Positions 23,471 to 32,250 of a DNA stretch of 64,000 nucleotides are shown in pieces. This DNA is from Euclidia mi. Lineage: Eukaryota; Arthropoda; Insecta; Lepidoptera; Erebidae. The DNA is taken from contig OX123186.2 of the NCBI GenBank assembly GCA_944739405.2, positions 40,781,551 through 40,845,550 on the forward strand, in the 5' to 3' direction. A model generated the notes under the pieces. That model ran no database searches. It had not been told where the DNA came from and saw nothing but the letters and a program-made list of their open reading frames with translations. Within the stretch, counting starts at the first letter, position 1; every line of letters starts with the position of its first letter. The translations under genes were made by a program, and so were the position numbers.

Positions 23471-23924
23471 GTGCCAGCGTAGTTGCGGTCGTCTTATAGT
23501 ATAATAATATCGTCTGCAACTCATGCATGGTTCTCTGATCCTAATTTTATCGTAAATTATAATTATTTTATGGTAAAGGAACATCTGATAAATACACTCA
23601 TTTGTATAATAATATTCTTAAGACAGGCATGTTATAGAGGAATTATCCCGAGGCACAGAGCAAATAGTCGTCCTCACACATAAAGATTATTTTGTCCTGA
23701 GTGGGAGTCATACTCACGACTTCCAGCTTAGCAGTAAGGGCTACTAACTAACCTCTATACAAACAGGTCAATCAGTAATCTCCATTTAATACAAATAAAG
23801 ATTTATATCAGGAAACTATTAGTATACACGTGCTCAACACTTATTGCTTGGGAGATTAGTCCTAAAGTTCGTATTACCTTTCACGTGTGATTTCTCCAGA
23901 CGCTCCTTATAGAACCGGATTTAT
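23471..23924. other. no gene seen
   Basis: AT-rich. A weak B-box-like word on the minus strand near 23715 is the only feature, too little to call. Confidence 0.45.
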
Positions 23925-24214
23925 CTGAATATTAGCTTTTCCACGGAGCGACTGCCTGTCTGACCTCCGCAACCCGAAGGGATAGCGATATTCCATGGTT
24001 TAGACTAGTGTCAGTTTATTTAGAAGGTACTGACGCCCTGTAACGACTGTCAAAGATCTTCATAACAACCGGGACCGACGGCTTAACGTGTTCTCCGAGG
24101 CACGGGACAATACGCACATAACTCCGAAAAGTCATTGGTGCGCGCCGTGGACTCGAACCCGATACCCTCTGCATGGCAGTCTGTTGGTATATCAACTCGG
24201 CTATCGCTGTCGCT
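23925..24214 (-). mobile_element. SINE family C
   Basis: Minus-strand head with agcgacagcgatagccgagt (A box) and gggttcgagtcca (B box). The body includes gacttttcggagttatgtgc and ccatggaatatcgctatccc. The end is tcgggttgcggaggtcagac, continuing towards ccgtggaaaagc. This end differs from that of SINEs A and B, so it probably uses another partner element. Confidence 0.8.
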
Positions 24215-24524
24215 TTGAGCTTGCTAGTGTTAGAGTAAATAATAATTATAATTATCGTAGTTATTGAGACACTACGACGCTACGAATGTCTACGACAAGC
24301 TACGAATAGTTACGGACAACTCTGGGTCAGCGCACGGCACTTTTGATAATCATCATGGATTATATAATACTAGGTAAGAAAATTACATTTAAAAACTTCT
24401 AATCCACAGATAAATATTTAAAGTATGGCTACCAATTATAAATAAACTTAGCAATGGAAAATATAGTAAAATACATACTTCGAAAGGAGATACGTAACTT
24501 CATATTTATATGTATAGTATAATT
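24215..24524. other. no gene seen
   Basis: AT-rich sequence with no recognisable frame. Confidence 0.5.
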
Positions 24525-25190
24525 ACGAAAGTATATGAAGGGTCCACTTTCTTTTTTTGGTGTCGGATTGGAAAATCCTCTTGGACTCCCTCCGCCCTGG
24601 GGGAAGGACGAAGGGGACTGTCAGACTCTTACTGACTAAAAACCAACCCGTGTTCCTCATGTACCAGTGTGTCGGAGGGTCGGGTATCGCCGAAGCATTC
24701 CTCGCTACCCCCCGACAGGTATTGGCCCGCCAGATGGTCAGGCGGGCTCCGAACAGAACCCCCTTGGCGGCGGATGAAGGTGTTGGGCTCCGCCGCCAAA
24801 ACACCCAGCGGCCGCAGAGGATAGGGAGGATGGCAACGCAACACCGCATCTCATCTTCCTCTGCGGCCCCACCGCGACGCAACGATGGTGCGCCCCCATT
24901 TGGTCGCGGGAGATAGGGCGCGTGGCAACGCAACACCGACACGCCTCTCCTCCCGCGACCGCGCTCGACTGCGAGGGACAGAAGAACAGTCCCTCACACC
25001 CGCACCATTGGATGCATCCTGCGCAGGCCTCCGTCAAGCCCACGCGGAGTGTCCACTCCCAGGATCTCGCTTACCTTCACCGTGGGTAACCTAACCTCGG
25101 TTACTGAGCCCCCCACCACGACAAGGTGGAAATCCCTCGTCGTGGATATGAAGGGTCCACTGCGATAATGATGAATGTCTAAAAATTTCA
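24525..25190. mobile_element. MITE end split by a retroposon
   Basis: gaaagtatatgaagggtcca (from 24529) and, after the insertion, gggtccactgcgataatgat with gaatgtc (25153-25177) together form one terminus of the MITE family whose complete copy is at 26975-27360. Only this end is present; the rest of the MITE is lost or replaced by LINE sequence at 25206. Confidence 0.6.
24549..25145 (-). mobile_element. GC-rich non-autonomous retroposon, full copy with 16-bp TSD
   Basis: It is bracketed by atatgaagggtccact at 24533-24548 and 25146-25161, a clear target-site duplication. On the minus strand it starts ccacgacgagggatttccac, is strongly GC-rich, and ends with cagtaagagtctgacagtcc and a short A tail next to the left TSD. 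Long open frames on both strands here reflect base composition, as none resembles a protein. Other copies are at 62073-62514 and, internally deleted, 63450-63645. The 3' end resembles the tails of lepidopteran LINEs as I recall them, so it may be a SINE-like parasite of one. Confidence 0.75.
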
Positions 25191-25205
25191 AATTCAAAGT
25201 ACGAA

Positions 25206-25408
25206 CGGCATTTGTTCAAATTCAAATTCAAAATCATTTATTCATTTTGGCCACAAAGTGACGCTTATGAACGTCAAAAATTTAAGTTAATTACTAGATG
25301 ATTCTACATTTACATTTACTGCCACTTTCGCAATGCAATAGGTAGAACCACGAGAAAGAACGGGCAATAAAACTCGTGGCCACTCTTTTTAACTGCCAGT
25401 ATATGTTT
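25206..25408 (-). mobile_element. LINE alpha copy 2, 3' end
   Basis: Minus-strand 3' UTR matching 9500-9680, with the tail read as repeats of aaattc on the plus strand (25208-25225). It belongs with the RT piece at 26097-26604; the sequence between them (25409-26069) is foreign. Confidence 0.8.
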
Positions 25409-25900
25409 TTAAACGGTTTTTTATTATTAATTATTAATTAAACGGTTTTAATTAGCTTGACCTGTTTATTTGTTTGGGTCAAATTTAGTAGTTGGAATTT
25501 TACCCCCTTCCTGATGACAAATTGATCTGATATTTGGTACACACTCTAAATCTTGATGACAATACAACATAATATATTCCATATGATTGTAAGTCCAAGA
25601 TGGCCGCCGATACAAAATGGCGGATCATATATTACTTCACAACAACCTCAATATGGATATCAAATGAAAGGGCTTGATTAATAAAATAGAGTTCACTATG
25701 AAAAATCCAAGATGGCCGCTGCCACAAAATGGCGGATTACATATTTTCCACATATTTGGTATTCCTCAATATGGGTATCGAATGAAAAGGCTTGATTGGT
25801 AGAATAGGGCTCACTATGAACTAACAACAAAACTAAAAACCTGAAAATAAAATAAAATATTTTTTTTATGTTAAACGGTTTTATTAAAATAAAAAATAAG
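25409..25900. repeat. insert with aaacggtttta borders and an ATGGCCGCC duplication
   Basis: aaacggtttta-type words occur near 25436-25452 and again near 25872, bracketing the segment. Inside, a unit of about 110 bp is present twice (about 25600-25705 and 25713-25821), each with aagatggccgc, caaaatggcggat, cctcaatatgg and ttcactatgaa-type words. It interrupts LINE alpha copy 2. I recognise the style from insect repeats but cannot classify it. Confidence 0.55.
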
Positions 25901-26069
25901 TAGTTAGGTTATGTACTACAAGCTAAAAAATAATTCATATAATAATAAGTCCTAGCTACCAGATCGCACCAATCTTCTCATCAATCTGGGGTATTGATCA
26001 GATAAGTATAAAATCGTTGGGCGTAGGGTATCCAGAGTAAACATTTTGACAGAAATTTCACGCGCCCAG
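25901..26069 (-). other. unclassified sequence between insert and hairpin
   Basis: The minus strand has a short open frame (FTLDTLRPTILYLSDQYPRL) that does not match the LINE C-terminus expected here. Origin unknown. Confidence 0.3.
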
Positions 26070-26121
26070 TGCCAGTGTTATGCATGTACGACAACATTGT
26101 CGTACATGCATAACACTGGCA
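26070..26121. repeat. perfect hairpin, 25-bp arms, 2-nt loop
   Basis: 26070-26094 is exactly reverse-complementary to 26097-26121 (core gttatgcatgtacgacaa), with ca as the loop. It lies exactly where LINE alpha copy 2 homology stops, so part of the arm is inverted LINE sequence. Confidence 0.92.
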
Positions 26122-26604
26122 TAAATATATTGTGATGCTACAGTAACAATACCAATATGTTTAAATTTTTCTTTGAGTGAGACTCTTGTCTTTAACTGGT
26201 AAATGGCCCTAACTGCCCGTTTTTGCAATATAAATATATTTTCGATGTCAGCATCCCTACCCCATAATAGTATGCCATATGACATAACACTATGAAAATA
26301 GCTAAAGTAAACCAATCTAGCCGTATCGACATCAGTCAACCTACGAACCTTCTTAATGGCATAAGCAGCTGAGCTAAGTTTCCCTGAGAGATATGTAACG
26401 TGCGCAACCCACTGCAATTTCGAATCAAGTGTTATTCCTAGAAATAATCTAGATTCGGATGTTTCGAGTACATAATCATTTAGAACTATACTAGGACCAA
26501 GGTTTCTGACATTAGGCAGGGCAAACTTAATACATTTTGTTTTTTTGGCGTTCAGTACGAGATTGTTTACATTAAACCATTTAGTTACTTGAAAGAGCGC
26601 ACTG
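26097..26604 (-). pseudogene. LINE alpha copy 2, RT C-terminal region
   Basis: The minus strand reads through TKWFNVNNLVLNA, KKTKCIKFALPNVR, FLGITLDSKLQW, KLSSAAYAIKKVRRL, SYFHSVMSYGILLWG and LQKRAVRAIYQL, aligning with 8220-8740 of copy 1 at high identity. It is truncated upstream near 26604 and is interrupted downstream by the hairpin. It was fused to the 3' UTR at 25206-25408 before rearrangement. Confidence 0.82.
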
Positions 26605-26628
26605 TTTATTTAATATATATATTTTTTA

Positions 26629-26872
26629 TAGACTCATGCCTGTATTACCGAAGGGGTAGGCAGAGGTGTAATATTACACCCACATTTCGCCATGAATTTT
26701 TAGGTCCCACGTACTAGGGGACGAGCCTATTGCCGTTACCGGGCACATCACCAGACTCCGTGCTACTACTGAGAATTCGGAAAAACCCAGTAACACTTTT
26801 GCCCGACCCGGGAATCGAACCCGGGACCTCCGCTCAGTAGTCGCGTACGCTATCCACTGGACCACGGAGTCA
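26629..26872 (-). mobile_element. SINE family B, second copy
   Basis: Minus-strand head gactccgtggtccagtggat (A box) with cccgggttcgattcccgggt (B box) at the right end. The body matches 11980-12060 (tagcacggagtctg, atgtgcccggtaacggcaat, acgtgggacc) and the tail reads ctctgcctaccccttcggta. The head is the best-preserved tRNA-like part in the window, but its anticodon region does not form a credible stem, so it is not called a tRNA gene. Confidence 0.87.
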
Positions 26873-26974
26873 GTCTTAATAAATGCTGTTAATAATCTCG
26901 TTTACAAACTCAGCAATATGGCTTACAGTCCCGAGAAAATTTAGTTTTTAATATTTGGCTACACGGCTAGAACG

Positions 26975-27360
26975 CTGAAAGTCACAGGCGTTCACTGCTA
27001 TAATGATCAATGTCCAGGACATCTATCATTATTGACTGTGAACATAGTGTGGACAGTGATCGTTATTGTTCTTAATTTGTATGACTTACCTTAGATTATT
27101 TAATTTTTGATTAGTTTAAGTTACCTTTGAATGATTATTAGCCAAAAAATGAATACGATAATATAATTTCAGTTATAGGACATACTATGTCCTATACAAC
27201 GACAACACATTGGGTTGTTGTTGGTCCTATAACTGAAATAAAAATTATTGTCTTATCTCTAACTCTGAGTTTTTTTTTAACCGTTTATAAACTTGAAATC
27301 TCAGAACAAAAAACAAAGGACATTCATCATTATTGCAGTGGACCCTTTATATACTTTCAG
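26975..27360. mobile_element. 386-bp MITE with 42-bp imperfect TIRs
   Basis: The left end ctgaaagtcacaggcgttca followed by ctgctataatgatcaatgtc matches the reverse complement of the right end (ctgaaagtatataaagggtc, cactgcaataatgatgaatg). The centre (27166-27238) contains another inverted repeat with arms atttcagttatagga. No coding sequence. The same terminus occurs at 24525-25190. Confidence 0.65.
27166..27238. repeat. inverted repeat in the MITE, 15-bp arms
   Basis: atttcagttatagga (27166-27180) is exactly inverted at 27224-27238, with partly self-complementary sequence between (catactatg and caacgacaac/gttgttgttg). Confidence 0.8.
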
Positions 27361-27409
27361 ATTCAACATTACAAACAAACATATATTTCTTTATTACACA
27401 CTACACTAC

Positions 27410-27463
27410 ACTGTGATTGAAAAGTAATACTACAAGCTTGTAGTATTACTTTTTCATCACAGT
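27410..27463. repeat. near-perfect hairpin, 27-bp arms, no loop
   Basis: actgtgattgaaaagtaata and on to ctacaag pairs with its inverted copy around the central caagcttg; only two adjacent positions differ. The same short-loop class as elsewhere. Confidence 0.85.
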
Positions 27464-28375
27464 ATTAGTTTAAAAGAATATTATTTACCATCCAGATCTA
27501 AATGAAAACGTCATTGTTTTCATTCAAATACGTACTTCGCGTACAGTATTTCGCGAGCTGTTAGTTGCCTCCGTCAAAGTTACGTCGGTACATTTTTCAC
27601 AGCTATGAGATCCATTCAGTCACGTTAGCTGGGGTAGAAATAATAACGTATATTCTGACACGCGAATTATGAGTCGTTAGCAGAAGCTTTTGATGCATAC
27701 TAATTGTATTCGCTTGCAAGTAATTGTAATTAAAGATGGACGGATGCAGCTGACTTGTTAGAATGTAAACACGGTCGCTGGAAGTCACGCGAACAAGGGA
27801 ATGTAAAGGAGTGTTTTGTTACGCCCACTGGCTTGTTGCAATTTAAACTGAAAATGTTTTAATGGATTGATATTTTTAAAGCTCCTGAAAATATTCACTT
27901 CGGACAAAGTTTTCCTTGATCTTAGTTTGGTTTTTAGCGACTAAAATACCCATAAAACAGCATCTTAATTATTATGAGTAGAAACTCATTAAAATTCATT
28001 CATATAAATGTAGGCATATGTTTAAATTTCCGCGACTTTATATTAGTAGTAAGAAGCTGACAGTACGGCTCCTCATAACTTCAAACTTCTTCCAAAATGA
28101 AGGCCTAAATCCTAAGTAATAATTATGTATCATTTTCATCAGCAAACCTTTCGAATAGCTCAATGCTTTATACCTATACGCAAATAAACACTATCAGCAC
28201 ATCTCGTAATGGTATTTACTATTTGTTCTCATCAGTACCCAATAGGTGTATATCTCAACTCTAATAACATTGCATTGCAATTAAGCTCCTCACTCAAGAG
28301 TTCAAATTACAACAATGCCCTTTAGAGTAGTTTGAGGGTCAATTGCCTCATCTCAAACTAATATGTTTCATTCAT
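27464..28375. other. no gene seen
   Basis: AT-rich with no recognisable frame or shared repeat. Confidence 0.5.
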
Positions 28376-28505
28376 AATCAACGTAATATACTCATTGCTT
28401 CAGAGGTCTCTTGGCTTTTGCAATAATGTTTGATTTTGTTGATGGGGTCTGTAATGGGTTCAATTCCCGGTAAATAATGTGCTGATGATTAATAATAATT
28501 ATTAA
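28376..28505 (+). repeat. 125-bp repeat, left copy flanking piggyBac
   Basis: The words aatatactcattgc, gaggtctcttggctttt, gttgatgggg, taaataatgtgct and attaataat occur in the same order as at 31808-31940. This copy ends at the TTAA that borders the piggyBac-like element. It includes gggttcaattcccgg, a good B-box match, so the unit may derive from a SINE. Confidence 0.75.
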
Positions 28506-28742
28506 CCCTTAAATGCGCGTTTTTTTTATTTGTACATAAATATATATATATATAAGTAGATTAGGATACAATATATTACGGGAAAAATAATAAAAAAAAT
28601 ATTTTACTAAATAATAAATTTATTTCTGCAAAATACAGTATGTTGCCAAATGTCAACATTGCCTGTCTGGGGTTACCTATGAACTAAGTACTTATACAAA
28701 ACATGTAATGTGTCTTAGTGGGTTTTATGGCTTATAAATATA

Positions 28743-29687
28743 TTATAAACCGTGAAATTCACCAAAACAGTTTCTGTATTTTGTATGACAAAGAACTACG
28801 TTACATTTCGTGCACTCTATGCGTGAAAACCCTTTGCAATTTGGTAATTTACACCGATTCTTATTCTCACATCGTCTTTCGTGGTGGCCTACTCCATCAG
28901 TCCTTATATCTTTGGGTGGCACGTATTTCATTGGTCCCCTCTTCTTTTTTGCCTCAATCTCTTTTTCTAAATTGATGCCTGATGGTCTACATCTCTTACT
29001 GCCATTTAGAGCTTTATATTTACATAAACTTTCAGCCAGTTCTGCTCTAAACTAACCTTAATTCATTATTTTTGTATTCATTGCTCTGTCATTAGCTTTC
29101 TTACATAAAATCCAAGCATTTATAATGCTCATATCCAATATATGGTAAAATAACCGAATATACCACTTCCTGCTCTTTATTCTTATACTATATCTGCCTA
29201 GGAAACTATCCATAAGATCTACTCCTCCCATATGAGCATTGTAGTCTTGTATGATCTTGGGGCATGCAATGGAAATAGTCTCCTTTCTTTTTTTATCATA
29301 TCGAGAGAGGGTAGTAGTAGTAGCTGGTTCAGAGCCAACGTAAGTAGAAGCAAGAGTCACCATTTTGTTGTCTTTCCAATAATTTTTTCTCCATATTAGT
29401 TCTCTATTTCTAGATCTCCATAGAATAACACCAGAAAAAGGTGCGCTAGAGGACGATGGCACTGCTTCTTCCTCTATCAATGGTGGATCGGCAATTGTAG
29501 CTTCCTCGTTTTGCTCTACCACCTCTTCCCGCTCACCTGAGCTACCTTCGCTGTCCAACGCCTGCCTCAATGCTTGTACATCATCGTAGTAGTCTATACC
29601 ATCTTCGTCGCCAATATCTTCCTCGTCTTCCGAAAGCTCGCCTGCCTGTAATGCCGCCAAAAACGCTTCTATTTCTTGGGGCTTCAT
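28743..29687 (-). pseudogene. piggyBac transposase remnant
   Basis: The N-terminus (from the ATG at 29687) is acidic, with GELSEDEEDIGDEDGIDYYD, as is usual for piggyBac-derived proteins. After about 100 residues it jumps directly into the C-terminal third: NKMVTLASTYVG, KIIQDYNAHMGGVDLMDSFL and KSRKWYIRLFYHILDMSIIN. Only the third catalytic Asp (in GGVD) is present; the region with the first two is deleted. Two in-frame stops follow near 29058. The frame then resumes with FRAELAESLCKYKALNGSKR and ends in a zinc-binding Cys/His-rich domain (HHERRCENKNRCKLPNCKGF, then CTKCNVVLC). It cannot be functional as a transposase. Confidence 0.85.
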
Positions 29688-29772
29688 TATTCAAAAATAA
29701 AACTAAAATAAGAATAAAAAAGCACCTTTTACCAGCAGTCATGCATTAAAACATAATACATGCCGTCAACCG

Positions 29773-31364
29773 TGGCAACATTACCATATTTTTTGACATT
29801 TTAGGAAACTATAACCGCACAGAGCAAGTTACTTAGAGTTTTATTGATTCAATCTGTAAAGCAGACCCGTATTAATTAGTTAACCCATCGAATTCATCTA
29901 AATCGGACATAGAATCATTATAATATCCATTATTAGGAGCTAGGTAAAATTGACTCATTTTCGGCAACTTTACCTAGTCTACATTTTATGTGAAATAATT
30001 ATCTAAGAGGTTAGGCAATATAAAGTTACCATTGTTTCTTGAGCTAAATTAACGATTTTGCTGTTATGGAAGCTTCTTGCTGTTTATTTTAGCCCTAGCA
30101 ACACTTAGGTAAAGTTGCCTCATGATTTTTTAAATTGTCATAGAATCAAGCGAATGTTGCAAGGGTTGTCAAATCACGTGGTAAGTTATAAAATTAAACA
30201 ATTATTTTATGAATATTTTTTTATTAGGATGAATATTTTTCTTTAAGTCCAACCGTGATAACGGCCATCCAAAATCACCCCTGCACTGAGTACCTACGTT
30301 GATAAATTTATGATCTTCTTGATTTAAATGGAAACGGTGTCCAGGTTTATTGGAGTGTAGATCTTTACTCTCTTTTCAATGTTCCGTCTGGGTATTTCTA
30401 ATTGCTTCTCGGCATCGTAAGAGGTTGTGTTTTTGTTTTTAACAAAGTCAACAGCTAATAAAAGCATTTCTTCAGAGTAGTTTTTGTAATTACGGGCTCC
30501 TAAACGTCTTCCGTTTCTTCTCACTGTAGTGCATTTTCTTGGCGGCATCTTAAAAAGATCTGTAATGGTTTCTGTTTAATATTAATTAATAACACAGCTA
30601 GTAGTTTACAGTTAGATGTAATATTTTCGTATAATTTGTTTTTGTTATCAAAATTAATATTTCATTGTACATCAAAGCATTTTTTTATGTTAGCTACGCA
30701 AAAATATTCTTAATTTACGTTTACTAACTAAGAACATACGTTTCGGGATGTCAGTGACGTACAAAGCACGGTGTATTTAAGTGCAGGTAACATATAATCA
30801 ATATATTATTGTCACATTCATTATGATTGCCTTAAACTTGACAAGTTAATTACCTTTTACCTATGAAAGCTAATGAACTTGACAAATTTAATACAATAAT
30901 AAAAATAAAAACTAAGCCGAACTCAATCTACATGATTATTGCATAATTGACAACCCTAGTCGTAGGTAAAGTTGCCGTCGAGCCAGGCGCGAGGTAACTT
31001 GACCTAACCTCAAGCAACATTACCTCCCTCCATAACTCTCGAGATAGGCGTTTTAAAGGATTAAAATAATTGAAATATACTTAAAAAAGTATATACCCAA
31101 TACAATGCAACATTAGTCACTTACCTATATGGCGATTTTATTGAATAAACACAAATTTTTCTGCGCTGTCGCTACAAGCTTAATTGACCACATGAAATTA
31201 AACGTCTCACTACTTGACAGTTAGTGAAGTTACCAGCTTGGAAAACTTTTTGTGATACCATTATTTATCATAAAATCTACTAAAACGTCAAAATTTGCAC
31301 TCACTGCAACAGATAAAAAATATTCCATATTATGTAGCGTGAGGTATGCTTAGGTAAAGTTGCT
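29773..31364. repeat. dispersed ggtaaagttgcc motif cluster
   Basis: Exact or near copies lie at 29773 (inverted, attacc form), 29963 (inverted), 30108, 30965, 31014 (inverted, attacc form) and 31353, with looser ones at 29942, 30991 and 31206. They occur in both orientations over 1.6 kb of otherwise non-coding DNA inside the piggyBac-like element. Spacing is irregular, so it is not a tandem satellite. The role is unknown; binding sites are one possibility. Confidence 0.6.
30324..30548 (-). CDS. psq-type helix-turn-helix exon
   Basis: From ATG 30548: MPPRKCTTVRRNGRRLGARN and then YKNYSEEMLLLAVDFVKNKN, SYDAEKQLEIPRR. This is the pattern of the Pipsqueak/pogo-type DNA-binding HTH found at the N-terminus of Tigger/pogo transposases and jerky-like proteins (Y-x-E-E-x-L-x-x-A-V ... 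S-x-x-x-A-x-x-x-x-I-P-R-x-T-I). The Thr before Ile is Asn here. After KRVK the frame departs from the family, and gagagtaaag near 30380 could be a splice donor. No CENPB or DDE part follows. It may be a captured first exon inside the piggyBac-like element. Confidence 0.6.
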   Translation of the reverse strand: MPPRKCTTVRRNGRRLGARNYKNYSEEMLLLAVDFVKNKNTTSYDAEKQLEIPRRNIEKRVKIYTPINLDTVSI

Positions 31365-31807
31365 CAAGGAAAGTAAAGATGCCACAGTTGACGTGCAAAT
31401 AATTTCCTAGTGAAAAATTTTACGAACAAACGTGCGATGTAGCCAATTGGCAACGTAGCCGTTTATGCGCAAATTTATATAAAGTATATTTTTTTGCAGT
31501 TATTTTTGGTAAAATATCAATTCCTTACCTTTTTTCCAATATATGAGTAATTTACTGTACAGAACTAGTAATATTTCAATTACAAATATCGACAAAATTG
31601 CAATATGTCACCTTCTTCACTTTGACAGATAAAATATGTTATATTTTTCAAATTCGCGCCAAAAACTATTTGACGTTTAATTATTTTTTATGACAATGTG
31701 TAAAGAGACTGTTAAAACTGTTCGGATATTAATACTTCTTTAATTTACCTACTTTTTTTTCAACTCAAAGAGTTTGTAGATAAATGGCAACAAGGCCCAC
31801 TTAAGGG

Positions 31808-31940
31808 TTAATAACCAATGCAATATACTCATTGCCTCGGAGGTCTCTTGGCTTTTGGAATATTTTTTTTGCGTCGGTTGATGGGGTAGGTAATGGATGG
31901 ATGGATGTAAATAATGTGCTAATCATTAATAATACTTATT
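31808..31940 (+). repeat. 125-bp repeat, right copy flanking piggyBac
   Basis: Begins at the right TTAA and repeats the order of words found at 28376-28505. The piggyBac insertion therefore lies at a TTAA between two tandem copies of this unit. Confidence 0.75.
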
Positions 31941-32054
31941 ATTGAGCTTTAGCACATAAACAACATAGCTTGTTTTATTGAATAGGCTACGTAGCCGCAA
32001 CTGTGTTTTTATATTACTAAGAAAGTTCATAGTAACGTAAAAATACATCAGGTT

Positions 32055-32240
32055 ACAGTTAGGCAAAAGTGTTACTCGGCTTTTCTGAATTCTCAGTAGC
32101 AGCTCGGAGTCTGGTGATGTGCCCGGTAACGGCAATCGGCTAGCTCCTTATTACGTGGGACCTTAAAATTAACGGCGAAATGTGCGGTGCAATATTACAC
32201 CTCTGCCTACCCCTTCTGGATACAGGCGTGAGTCTATAAA
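32055..32240 (+). mobile_element. SINE family B, 5'-truncated copy
   Basis: Starts in the SINE B body (gttactcggcttttctgaat) and runs through tctggtgatgtgcccggtaa to the tail ctctgcctaccccttctgga and caggcgtgagtctata. The head is missing. The BEL element is inserted immediately after its tail. Confidence 0.82.
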
Positions 32241-32245
32241 AAAAA

Positions 32246-32250
32246 GTTAC
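32246..32250. repeat. BEL target-site duplication (left)
   Basis: gttac, identical to 39979-39983. Confidence 0.85.

Larger units (their letters stand above)
28506..31807 (-). mobile_element. piggyBac-like element, deletion derivative with cargo
   Basis: TTAA at 28502-28505 and 31808-31811 brackets the element. Its termini are ccctta-atgcgc (left) and, inverted, cccttaagtgggc (right), as expected for piggyBac. It holds remnants of the transposase near the left end (28743-29687, minus strand) and about 2.1 kb upstream with an unrelated HTH exon and a series of ggtaaagttgcc motifs. The transposase has lost its central part, so mobility would require help. Confidence 0.8.

Noticed and set aside
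24523..25197. Overlapping open frames of 70-140 codons on both strands
   Set aside because: They come from the GC-rich, stop-poor retroposon; none looks like a protein and the same DNA is open in several frames.
26800..26872. A possible tRNA gene on the minus strand with excellent A and B boxes
   Set aside because: It continues into a SINE body and tail, and the anticodon arm does not fold convincingly.
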